The notes under the pieces are model-generated. The model searched no databases. It had not been told where the DNA came from and saw nothing but the letters and a program-made list of their open reading frames with translations. The translations under genes were made by a program, and so were the position numbers. Shown here piece by piece: positions 20,884 to 31,015 of a stretch of 64,000 nucleotides of DNA; position 1 is the stretch's first letter; each line of letters begins with the position of its first letter. The stretch covers positions 310,001-374,000 of the forward strand of contig JBAIAA010000398.1 in NCBI GenBank assembly GCA_037893245.1. The letters are read 5' to 3'. Source of the stretch: Crossaster papposus. Taxonomy: Eukaryota; Echinodermata; Asteroidea; Velatida; Solasteridae.

Positions 20884-22626
20884 TTACACTGATGACTTGC
20901 ACTCGTCAGTTACCAGAGAACATTGTTCCTCACAACTTTCCAATGATTGACTCCCTTGTGGTTCTGGATGTGTATACTGCTGTTCTTGTGATGATGGCTC
21001 AGTGCCAGTCAGCCCAGGACATTGCTCCTGAGTACTTGCAAGTGACTGCTGGCTCTCTGCTGGTTCTGGATGTACACACTGTTCCACTTGCATGGATGGC
21101 TTGCAGTCAGTCAGACTAGAGCATTGTTTCTGGTGAGAACTTGCAAGCACTGAGGTACCCGCTGGTTCTGCATCTACCTCAACGTGCACTTCAATGTGCA
21201 CTTGAACATGCTGCTGATTGTGCATGAATGCCTTGCTGCTGCTTTGCCTGGTACATTGTTCTTGACAGCTGTCCAGTGACTGCTGACTCTCTGGGTGTTG
21301 TGCCTGCCCTTGGCTTGGTGGCTTGTTGCTGCTTTTCCTGGTACATTGTTCTTGGCAGCTGTCCGGTGACTGTTGACTCTCTGGGTGTTGTGCCTGCCCT
21401 TTGCTTGGTGGCTTGTTGCTGCTTTTCCTGGTACATTGTTCTTGGCAGCTGTCCGGTGACTGTTGACTCTCTGGGTGTCGTGCCTGCCCTTGGCTTGGTG
21501 GCTTGCTGCTGCTTTGCCTGGTACATTGTTCTTGACAGCTGTCCAGTGACTGCTGACTTGCTGGGTATCGTGCCTGCCCTTGGCTTGGTGGCTTGCTGCT
21601 GCTTTGCCTGGCATTACGCTGCTCTTGGTTATTTTCTTCCTGTGGAATCACACGAAGCTCAATCTGATCTCCTGGCTGCGATGGTTGGCTAGGATTCCGT
21701 CTTGGGCACCAAGGACAGCACAGATTTAGGAATAAGAATGCCTTGACAACAGCTTCACGGAAGTCAGCGTTTGTGGCACTGTAGATCAGGGAATCAATGG
21801 AGCTATTGATAAGTTCCAAGATTACTGTACACAATTTCACAATCAGCAATTTGTCCGCAAGTTTTAGAAATTCAACAGCTTGGGAAGGCGAAGTTGTAGA
21901 ATAGTTTCTTGCCACAATGTTCAGAATAGCATCTGCAGTTTTGAATGAGTTCAGAATGAAGAAAACAGCAGTATTGATGATAATCATACAGAGAACTTTG
22001 CCTGCTCTCTTGGGACGGTTTGGCAACAGAGCTGATTTCCGGCGCAAAGCAAGAGATGCTATTAAACAGACACTGCTTATGATGGATTGAATAAAATAAA
22101 AGATGTCTATGAAGACACTGTCTGTTAACGGTGAGAATATCAGAATCACACCAACAACCACCGTTGGCACCCAAATTCCTGCTGATATCTTTGCTGCTCG
22201 AGATTTAGAGGCTTTCTCTTTGAATGTTAGAGGATTGCGCACTGCAGAGAATCTCTCAGCTGCTATGGTCGCCACAAAAAGACTAGAAGCAGCCAGGCAC
22301 ATGTGTGGGACACTTTGGAATACCTTTTCAAAGAAGCCGTACTTTAAAGTTATTGGTGTAAGCTTTGTTAATATAAAGGCAGTCAATAAGTAAAGTGAGT
22401 CAGCCACAGCCAGATTGGATAGGTAAATGTTGATGATTGTACGCATGGACTTCACTCGAAGGACTGTGAAGAGAAACACAAAGTTCAAGATGAGGCCGAT
22501 TGGTGCAATAATTTCAGCACTTAACCACAGTATTTGATAACTTTTGTCTACAGTCTTGTAAAAGTTCTCGCGGTACTTTTCTACTTCAATTAATGTAGCA
22601 GAGCTGTTTTGGTAGCTGGCACCCAT
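20884..22626 (-). CDS. R5, rhodopsin-like GPCR, near-identical duplicate of R1
   Basis: 580 residues, differing from R1 at one residue in the second tail repeat (SQGQ in place of SKGQ). It shares the 24-bp TM5 deletion, ERF, DSLIY and four tail repeats, so the deletion predates the duplication. The open frame has been kept in both copies. Very recent origin or an allelic copy placed in tandem are both possible. Confidence 0.85.
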   Translation of the reverse strand: MGASYQNSSATLIEVEKYRENFYKTVDKSYQILWLSAEIIAPIGLILNFVFLFTVLRVKSMRTIINIYLSNLAVADSLYLLTAFILTKLTPITLKYGFFEKVFQSVPHMCLAASSLFVATIAAERFSAVRNPLTFKEKASKSRAAKISAGIWVPTVVVGVILIFSPLTDSVFIDIFYFIQSIISSVCLIASLALRRKSALLPNRPKRAGKVLCMIIINTAVFFILNSFKTADAILNIVARNYSTTSPSQAVEFLKLADKLLIVKLCTVILELINSSIDSLIYSATNADFREAVVKAFLFLNLCCPWCPRRNPSQPSQPGDQIELRVIPQEENNQEQRNARQSSSKPPSQGQARYPASQQSLDSCQEQCTRQSSSKPPSQGQARHPESQQSPDSCQEQCTRKSSNKPPSKGQAQHPESQQSPDSCQEQCTRKSSNKPPSQGQAQHPESQQSLDSCQEQCTRQSSSKAFMHNQQHVQVHIEVHVEVDAEPAGTSVLASSHQKQCSSLTDCKPSMQVEQCVHPEPAESQQSLASTQEQCPGLTGTEPSSQEQQYTHPEPQGSQSLESCEEQCSLVTDECKSSV

Positions 22627-22711
22627 AGTTCATGTACAGTGTGTCATTGATGTGCATTGTTTTAATCAGAAGCAGCAAATAATGTTCTGTTGTATTTCAA
22701 GATAACTCAGA

Positions 22712-22717
22712 TTTATA
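22712..22717 (-). promoter_or_regulatory. TATA box of R5
   Basis: TATAAA on the minus strand 86 bases upstream of the ATG, as in R1. Confidence 0.6.
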
Positions 22718-22953
22718 TCAACAGAAAAAGAAAGACTTTCAGCAATCTGTAGTTGAAACAGAAAGTTCCTTCATAATTTCTCCCATTTTTTGACATAATT
22801 GTCTTGGAAATATTTGTAATGCACGTGACACATCTCATCAGCTGTAACCCAATTAAACTGGGTTTTGTTTATACGGTAAAGGACATGAAAAGTGACAATA
22901 AAACTTGTTTCAGTTTTAATTTTATTTTTGCTCCAGATTATTCAGATTTTCCG

Positions 22954-23340
22954 CATAGACTTTACTCAAATGACTGTGAAGACAAAGATGAAGTTTAAGA
23001 GGAGACTGATTGATGCAATAACTTTAGCACTTAACCGTGCTATTTGAAGACCTCTTCCTGCACTCTTGTAATAGTTCACAGGATGCTTTAAAATTAAATT
23101 GCTCCTTCAATATCCAACCAAGTAAAATACTGTATACATAATCTAATACCATATACACTCTAGAGTTACCTTACACATCCCTCTAGATATCTTAAATTAA
23201 ATTCCTGAGATTCCTGGGAACACACAACAAAAAACAAGGGCGGTGGGGGGGGGGGGGGGGGGTTTCTTTGCCTTATGATTGCTTCTTATGTGAGGAGCTG
23301 TGTTGGTATAGCCATCTTGGTAGCCATCATCCATAGTTCA
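22954..23340 (-). pseudogene. Ghost receptor upstream of R5
   Basis: Near-exact copy of the relic at 4135-4515, including the G-run MITE segment with a different G-run length. Confidence 0.68.
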
Positions 23341-25000
23341 TCATGGTGTACCATCAATTTCCATGTACTAAATCAAATATACGTAATATCTGTCTAATTT
23401 CAAGATCACTTCATTTAATATACGGTACTGTCGATCTACAGGCACGCGGGAACGGGGGTGCAGGGGTTGCTGCCACCCCATCGGGATTTTGGGGTGGGGG
23501 TGCTGCAATGTACTAAAGCACCCCCTACCTTTTGAGACCTGTATACGCACATCTTATCATAAGTACTTGAATACTTACGTGATAACAAATAAAGATCCTT
23601 AAAAATGGAAAACTATAATTATAAAATAGGCCTACAAACAAATCAAACATGGTACTATAAAACTTCAAAGTTTTCTACCCCCGTGATGACGTTCTCGACA
23701 GCGCCATTCAAATCCACCATACATCGTGCACTGTGACCAAAATGCATGAACAACGTCGTCCGTAGCTAGCTAGCTAGCCCACATGCAGTACATGTACAAT
23801 TATTTGGCCATGGCCATAATCACTGATCTGTGGTCATAATACATGTCCTTTTGTGTATGTACCATACTATTCAAAGATTACCAGCGATTATGCTCGCTCG
23901 TGTGTTGGCCATGCGTATACATGTATTATACAAGCCGGGAACAGCGTCTTGTACACATGTACGTTGTGTATTTTCACGGGCTAGATAACATTGGATGGAG
24001 TCAGACTATCGGAGTTTCAAAGATACCAGAACTAGTTGAACAAGTTAAGTTTTTTCTCGCATTCTCACCACGTTTATTAGATATAATCGTAACTTTTGTT
24101 TATGATGTGTTTTAGCATTTTCTTCCAGTGGCGGATCTAGGGAGAGGTGGGGGCGTTAAACTTAAAGGGTTTAAACTTCTGGACTTATTCCATGTCTCTT
24201 GAGTCAACTCGTACCGGTACAGTCGTTTTCCTAGTTCCGGATATTTCCTAGTTCTGGATACTTGTAGCTCCTAGTTCCGGATAGCTTAAGATAAAAACCT
24301 ACCTCTTTTGTTTGAATTGGTCTCCAAAAGCATTTTTCTAATGAGGTGTGTTTTGAAAAGTAAAATTTAAACTTTTTGATGTGCAAATATCGTTCAGAAA
24401 AATTTATAGAAAAGGAATGTTAGCCAGATTTCCGACTCGCACTGTGACCTTTTTTGGACGGCTTCTAAAAAAAATCACGGGAGCCGCGAATTTACGAGAA
24501 AGAAAATCGGGCGGTACGTCACTCACAACGTGTAATTTTAAATAGTTTTCCATACTCTACAGTCATATAAACTCTTGTATCTAATGACTATCAAATCAAA
24601 CTAACTTTGAGAGTCTCCAGTATTTGAAAATTCCCCAAAGACCGAACGTATATATTTTCGCCTATAGTTTAGGATAGCGCGTGTAAAGTACGCACCCTAC
24701 TACACGCGCATATAACAAAATCATTTGGAATCTCAAGGTCTCACTGGACCACACAATAAAGGTCACCAACACATGAAATACACTCATTACTCAACAGTTG
24801 TTCAAAATTGTTCGAAAGTGTTCAAAAAAACTAAATTTTGAAATATCTTTTTCAATTTACAAATGCAGTCAAAGTGTCAATTAAATGCTCAGATTGCACC
24901 ACAGAGCATCTAGAAACTCAAAGCTCCCGGGGCCCTTAAGCGGGTCCCGAACCCACGCCGTAATGGCTTCGTGCTATGCGCTCGCACAAAATGTCTTCTT

Positions 25001-25009
<9 letters not shown>
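23341..25009. other. Spacer of the R5 unit, no gene
   Basis: Near-identical to 4516-6180. Non-coding. Confidence 0.6.
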
Positions 25010-25031
<22 letters not shown>

Positions 25032-25135
25032 GGGGGACGGACGACGGGACCTGGGACCTGGGACCTGGGGGGGGGGGGGGGGGGGGGGACCTGGGACCTG
25101 GGACCTGGGGGGACCTGGGGGGACCTGGGGAGGAA
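25010..25135. repeat. G-run and GGGACCTGG tandem repeat, second copy
   Basis: Homologue of 6176-6290 with longer G runs and an extra GGGACCTGG. A short insertion (ATGTATACCGCTATA) lies just after it at about 25145-25159. Confidence 0.85.
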
Positions 25136-25281
25136 CCAGGTGCTATGTATACCGCTATACCACTGGCAGGTGAGGAGGAGTTGTGGTAGGAGGTTTGTGT
25201 GGAGAGGGTGGGTGGGGGAAGGGTGTGATCTGCCAATCAATTTTGTGTGTACTTAGTTAAACTACTGTAAGTTTCAAGTGA

Positions 25282-27192
25282 TTGTTTTCTCTGTGGTCCT
25301 TTAGCATTTCTATTCAATCGGTCTGCCCTGGAGGGTTGCTTTCCCTCTTGTTGGAAAGCTGCTAATATTGTTGCCATCCACAAGTCTGGTAAACAAATTA
25401 ATGTTGCTAATTACAGGCCCATTTCCTTGCTTCCTCAGGTATCAAAGGTTTTTGAAAAGATCTTGTGTGAGCAAATCATGTGTCACGTCCAACCAGCCAT
25501 CTCTGAGCAGCAGCATGGTTTCATCTCCGGTAGAGATTGCTCCACTAACCTTACATCATTGCTGCAAGAGGCGTACCATGCTGTTGAACAGAGGGGGCAA
25601 TTGGATGTTATCTACACTGATTTCTCAAAGGCCTTTGATCGTGTCAATCATAATTTTCTCTTGCATAAGCTTTCATCCTACAATTTTCATCCCAATGTTC
25701 TTCTTTTGTTACGTAGTTATCTTACTGGTAGAAAACATAGAGTTATTGTTGATGGTCATTGTTCCAACTGGAGTACAGTGCCCTCTGGTGTTCCCCAAGG
25801 CTCAATTTTAGGACCTATCCTGTTCTCATTATTCGTTAATGATATCCCTCAGTGCTTAACAAATAAATGTTCACTATTTGCCGATGACCTGAAAGTTTTT
25901 CGTAAGATTAGTGGACCTGCTGATACATTTTCTTTACAGGAGGACTTGGACAGAATCATGTCTTGGTCTTCTACTTGGCAGCTATCTCTCAATTTCAATA
26001 AATGTAGTGTTCTTTCCCTGTCACTTAAGAAGAAACCCATCAGCGTCACTATACTCTAGGAGATAACGTGCTTAAAAGAGTCAGTGTACAGAAGGATCTT
26101 GGAATTTTTATTGACAGCAAGCTGACCTTTGTTCCCCATGTTAATTCATTAATTAAAAAGGTTAATCGTATGTGTGGTTTAGTTTGGCGTAACTTCCGCT
26201 CACTGAAGAATGAACATGTATTGCGTACTATGTATTGTTCACTTATTAAGCCCCATCTAGAGTATTGTACAGTAGTTTTTAATTATATCTCTGCACACTA
26301 GGCTCATAGGATTGAAAGAGTCCAACATCGTTTCCTGAATTTCATGTACAAGAATCTTAACAATTTTACCGGTACGAATAATATAGATTACCTTGAGTTA
26401 TGTGATCTCTACAGACTTCCTACTCTAAAGCACAGAAGAGATGTCAATGATTGTTTGTTTTTGTATAAACATTTTCATAATTGTTTTCACATTACAGATG
26501 CCAACCCTTACAGTTTACTCACTCCATCATGACGTACACAGCATACACCGGAACACATCCTCCATGTCCCATGGAGTCGCATTGAGGTGACGAAGCGTGG
26601 TTTGGTCTCAAGGATTTCCTCCACCTATAATGGGCTCCATGGGAAATGTGATGTGTTTGGTGCACCTTCCCTTAAGTCATTCCATATACAAGTATCCTGT
26701 GCCCTTTCAAGCATGTCTGTTTAGTATATGTTTAGCTTTTTTCTGTTGCATTTCACCTCTTGCCAATAACTTTCTCATAATTGATAATTTCATTCCAAGT
26801 TTGTCAGCCCCACACCCCCGACGGGTTTGTATAATTATCAATTGATTAAGTTACATGTATTTAATTTGGCCCAGTATAATTATTTTTCTGTCGTATTCCT
26901 CTATCTCTATCTTTGTATATTTTGCCTACCACTACCCAAGTTTTTGTCTGTTATTCCCCTGCCCAACCCACCACGTACATCCCCTGACCCCAAACCCCTC
27001 CCCACCTTCAACCTATCAACCCCCAAACTATCCTCATCCCCCGTTTTGTCCTACTCTTTGTGTTGTTTTACAAAGTAATTTACTACAGTTTGTATATTTT
27101 ATATCTATGTACTTGTTTTTATATATAAAGATATATTGTTTGTATGTTTATCCCATTCCTGTAATTGGCGGTTCCTCCGCTGTTGGAAGTGG

Positions 27193-27255
<63 letters not shown>

Positions 27256-27258
27256 ACT
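25282..27258 (+). mobile_element. 5'-truncated LINE, copy 2, decayed
   Basis: Same insertion as 6441-8366, but the reverse transcriptase frame is broken three times: a 1-base loss near 26049 (GTCACTATACTC), a CAG to TAG change at 26299-26301, and a CGA to TGA near 26530. It keeps the original SGVPQGS motif that copy 1 lost. The (TAAA)n tail is longer (about 27192-27256). Confidence 0.85.
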
Positions 27259-27273
27259 CAGCTACAGCTGTCA

Positions 27274-29220
27274 TTACACTGATGACTTGCACTTGTCAGT
27301 TACCAGAGAACATTGTTCCTCACAACTTTCCAATGATTGACTCCCTTGTGGTTCTGGATGTGTATACTGCTGTCCTTGTGCTGATGGCTCAGTGCCAGTC
27401 AGCCCAGGACATTGCTCCTGACTACTTGCAAGTGACTGCTGGCTCTCTGCTGGTTCTGGATGTACACACTGTTCCACTTGCATGGATGGCTTGCAGTCAG
27501 TCAGACTAAAGCATTGCTTCTGGTGAGAACTTGCGAGCGCTGGAGTACCCGCTGGTTCTGCGTGTACCTCAACGTGCACTTCAACGTGCACTTGAACATG
27601 CTGCTGACTGTGCATGAATGCCTTGCTGCTTTGCTTGGTATATTGTTCTTGACAGCTGTCCAGTGACTGCTGACTCTCTAGGTGTCGTGCCTGCCATTGG
27701 CTTGGTGCCTTGCTGCTGCTTTGCTTGGTACATTGTTCTTGACAGCTGTCCAGTGACTGCTGACTTGTTGGGTGTCGTGCCTGCCCTTGGTTTGGTGGCT
27801 TGCTGCTGCTTTGCCTAGTACATTGTTCTTGACAGCTGTCCAGTGACTGCTGACTCTCTGGGTGTCGTGTCTGCCCTTGGCTTGGTGGCTTGCTGCTGCT
27901 TTGCCTAGTACATTGTTCTTGACAGCTGTCCAGTGACTGCTGACTCTCTGGGTGTCGTGTCTGCCCTTGGCTTGGTGGCTTGCTGCTGCTTTGCCTGGTA
28001 CATTGTTCTTGACAGCTGTCCAGTGACTGCTGACTCTCTGGGTGTCGTGTCTGCCCTTGGCTTGGTGGCTTGCTGCTGCTTTGCTTGGTACATTGTTCTT
28101 GACAGCTGTCCAGTGACTGCTGACTTGCTGGGTGTCGTGCCTGCCCTTGGCTTGGTGGCTTGCTGCTGCTTGGTCTGGCATTAGGCTGCTCTTGGTCCTT
28201 TCCTGCCTGTGGAATCACACGAAGCTCAATCTGATCTCCTGGCTGCGATGGTTGGCTAGGATTCCGTCTTGGGCACCAACTACAGCACAGATTTAGGAAT
28301 GAGAATGCCTTGACTACAGCTGCACGGAAGTCGGCGTTTGTGGCACTGTAGATCAGGGAATTGATGGCGCTATTGATAAGTTCCAAGATTCCTGTACACA
28401 ATCTCACAATCATCAATTTGTCCACAAGTTTTATAAATTCAACATCTTGGGAAGGTGAAGTTGTAGAATAATTTCCTACCACAATGTTCAAAATGGCTCT
28501 TGTAGTGTTCAATGAGTTGAGAATGAAGAAAACAGCAGTATTGATGATAATCATACAGAGAACTTTGCCTGCTCTCTTGGGACGGTTTGGCAACAGAGCT
28601 GATTGCCGGCGCACTTTCACTACTACATAGAAGTACAAAGCAAGAGTTGCTATTAAACAGACACTGCTTATGATGGATTTAATATAAAAAATGATGTTTG
28701 TGAAGACACTGTCTGTTAACGGTAAGAATATCAGAATCACACCAACAACAACCGTTGGCACCCAGATTCCTGCTGATATTTTTGCTGCTCGAGATTTAGA
28801 GGCTTTCTCTTTGAATGTTAGAGGATTGCGCACTGCAGAGAATCTCTCAGCTGCTATGGTCGCCACAAACAAACTAGAAGCGGCTAGGCACATGAATCGG
28901 ACACTTAGGAATACTTTTCTGACAGAGGGGCTGTACTTTAACGTTATGGATTCAGGCATTGCTGCTATAAAGACAGTCAATAAGTAAAGTGAGTCAGCCA
29001 CAGCCAGATTGGATAAGTAGACGTTGATGATTGTACGCATGGACTTCACTCGAAGGACTGTGAAGAGAAACACAAAGTTCAAGATGAGGCCGATTGGTGC
29101 AATAATTTCAGCACTTAAAGACAGTATTTGATAACTTCTGTCTCGAGTCTTGACATAGTTCTTGATGTACTTTTCTACTTCAATCAATGTAGCAGAGCTG
29201 TTTTGGTAGCCGACACCCAT
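27274..29220 (-). CDS. R6, rhodopsin-like GPCR, mosaic and longest tail
   Basis: 648 residues with NLAVAD, ERF, NSLIY and a full TM5. From TM5 to the stop it matches R2 almost exactly. The N-terminus (MGVGYQNSSATLIEVEKYIK) and first outer loop (KYSPSVRKVFLSVRFMC) match the R4 type instead. The tail has six 30-residue repeats, three of them identical in protein sequence (SSSKPPSQGQTRHPES type), the sign of recent unit expansion. LINE tail directly past the stop, as for R2. Confidence 0.88.
   Translation of the reverse strand: MGVGYQNSSATLIEVEKYIKNYVKTRDRSYQILSLSAEIIAPIGLILNFVFLFTVLRVKSMRTIINVYLSNLAVADSLYLLTVFIAAMPESITLKYSPSVRKVFLSVRFMCLAASSLFVATIAAERFSAVRNPLTFKEKASKSRAAKISAGIWVPTVVVGVILIFLPLTDSVFTNIIFYIKSIISSVCLIATLALYFYVVVKVRRQSALLPNRPKRAGKVLCMIIINTAVFFILNSLNTTRAILNIVVGNYSTTSPSQDVEFIKLVDKLMIVRLCTGILELINSAINSLIYSATNADFRAAVVKAFSFLNLCCSWCPRRNPSQPSQPGDQIELRVIPQAGKDQEQPNARPSSSKPPSQGQARHPASQQSLDSCQEQCTKQSSSKPPSQGQTRHPESQQSLDSCQEQCTRQSSSKPPSQGQTRHPESQQSLDSCQEQCTRQSSSKPPSQGQTRHPESQQSLDSCQEQCTRQSSSKPPNQGQARHPTSQQSLDSCQEQCTKQSSSKAPSQWQARHLESQQSLDSCQEQYTKQSSKAFMHSQQHVQVHVEVHVEVHAEPAGTPALASSHQKQCFSLTDCKPSMQVEQCVHPEPAESQQSLASSQEQCPGLTGTEPSAQGQQYTHPEPQGSQSLESCEEQCSLVTDKCKSSV
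27625..28181 (-). repeat. Coding 90-bp minisatellite in the R6 tail (6 units)
   Basis: Six in-frame units, the largest number in the cluster. Near-identical neighbours suggest the extra unit relative to R2 arose after the block duplication. One serine codon is lost just past the array (QSSKAF against QSSSKAF). Confidence 0.88.
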
Positions 29221-29302
29221 AGTTCATACAGTGTAGCATTGATGTGCAATGTTAATCAGAAGCAGCAAATAATGTTCTGTTGTATTTCAAGATAACTCCA
29301 GA

Positions 29303-29308
29303 TTTATA
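29303..29308 (-). promoter_or_regulatory. TATA box of R6
   Basis: TATAAA on the minus strand 83-88 bases upstream of the ATG, in the conserved flank. Confidence 0.6.
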
Positions 29309-29542
29309 TCAACAGAAAAAGAAAGACTTCCAGCAATCTGTAGTTGAAACAGAAAGTTCCTTCATATTTTCTCCCATTTTTGGACATAATTATCTTGGAA
29401 ATATTTGTAATGCACGTGACACATCTCTTGAGCTGTAACCAAATTATTCTGGGTTTTGTTTATACGGTAAAGGACATGAAAAGTGACAATAAAACTTGTT
29501 TCAGTTTTAATTCTATTTGCTCCAGATTATTCTGATTTTCCG

Positions 29543-29700
29543 CATAGACTTTACTCAAATGACTGTGAAGACAAAGATGAAGTTTAAGAGGAGACTGATT
29601 GATGCAATGACTTCAACACTTAACCGTGCTATTTGATGCTCTTCCTGCACTCTTGTAATAGTTCACAGGATGCTTTATAATTAAATTGCTCCTTCAATAT
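29543..29700 (-). pseudogene. Ghost receptor fragment upstream of R6
   Basis: TM1-like relic as in the other units. The following MITE/start part is interrupted by the TGTGACC element and mostly lost; only short matches remain at about 30060-30140. Confidence 0.6.
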
Positions 29701-29755
29701 TCAACCAAGTAGATGATTGGAAAGCAATACTCTATACATAATCTAATACCCTATA

Positions 29756-30006
29756 TGTGACCTGCTCCCCAAAAACCAGACATAAGTGTTTTTGTTGAAA
29801 AGTGAGATATTGTTATTTCCATTTTTTTATTCCCATAGAATCGGGTGTAAAGGGCAGTCTTAAAATCATCATAAAATTTGAAGTATGTATGGTATTAAGG
29901 TGGTTTGGTACCAAATGAAAGCTGAAGATGTGTACTAAATGGAAATAACAATATCTCACTTTAACAAAAAACACACTTATGTCTGGTTTCGTAGGAGTGG
30001 GTCACA
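29756..30006. mobile_element. TGTGACC-type MITE, copy A, with visible empty site
   Basis: Starts TGTGACCTGCTCC and ends GAGTGGGTCACA, with long complementary arms (CCAGACATAAGTG / CACTTATGTCTGG; GAGATATTGTTATTTCC and its complement). TATA flanks both ends. The other receptor units have the uninterrupted sequence with a single TATA followed by CACTC, so TATA is best read as a target duplication. Confidence 0.88.
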
Positions 30007-30713
30007 TATACACTCTAGAGATTTCCTCAAACACCTCCCTAGATATCTATAAAAAATTCCTGAGAATCCGGGAACACAGGACCAACACAATCAAATATCC
30101 AGGTAATATCTATCTAATTTCAAGATCATTTCATTTATTATACAAACAGAGATTTTCCCTGCATAAACTAAAACTTGTTCATTACATTTTTCTTCTGTAT
30201 TTTAATATCAATGAAATGAAACTTTTCTCTCTTGTTTTGACAATGCTATAAATAAAAGCATACTACACAGTTTCACATTTGACGTGCTGTAGGTATTTGA
30301 GATTTGTATGAGGGTTTGATTTTTGTTTTGTGTACAAAGTTTACATTCGAAATATTATAAAGATGTTTCCTTCTCTATGTATTGTTTTTCTTTCTTTCTG
30401 TCGACAGATAGTTTTGTTCGTAACTAAAATGCATTAAATTACACTGAATATACATGGGTGGGGTCTGGGTAGGGCATGGGTGAGGGTAGGGCAGGGGTGA
30501 GCGTAGGGTGGGGTTGGACATGCAGTGGGGTAGGAGGTACGGTGGGGGTGGGATTTAAGTATGAGGTTGGGCTAGCTAGGGTAGGGTGTGGAAGTGTGAT
30601 AGGATTGGGTGGCAGGAGTGTGATCCCTAACCCTACCTTTAGCCTCACCTCTCCTGCCTTTGGCAGCTAGTCATGACGGCTTTCTAGTTTCTGTAAGTAT
30701 CAACAAAAACTAC
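30007..30713. other. Spacer with G-rich tract, no gene
   Basis: The first part (about 30150-30430) matches unit sequence found at 12110-12370 and 20020-20290. From 30445 to 30640 a G-rich tract of GGGT-type motifs could form G-quadruplexes. No coding signal. Confidence 0.5.
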
Positions 30714-31015
30714 TGGGGGAGTCGGGTTGGTGAAGCGGTTCTTTCTTGCCTTCCATCGCTGTGACTCGGGTTGGAATCCCGTCTGGGCCAATATGCAGAT
30801 TAGGTTTTTAGTCCCTGCCTGACTCCATGCCGGTTTAATCAAAATAGGCTATTCCTCTTGGGTTTTTCTCCGACCTCTGAAACTGTACCTTCTCATTGTC
30901 TTATTTCTACAGGTTTCTTCAGGCTTACGAGTCGCAGTGCAGGGTGCTTTTAAGGGATCATAATGGTTTAATTACCAGAAATAATAATAATTAATAATAA
31001 TTAAAAAAAAACACC
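30714..31015 (+). mobile_element. tRNA-derived SINE
   Basis: A tRNA-like head with an A-box-like GTTGGTGAAGCGG and a B-box-like GGGTTGGAATCCC in correct spacing, an unrelated body, and an A/T-rich tail with AATAATAATAATT at about 30980-31012. Confidence 0.7.

Larger units (their letters stand above)
20157..28780. repeat. Right copy of the segmental duplication
   Basis: Counterpart of 1340-9800. Offsets are constant over long stretches (R1 to R5 is 18818 bases), with small differences in G runs and the (TAAA)n tail. The match ends inside R6 near 28775-28805. Confidence 0.85.
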
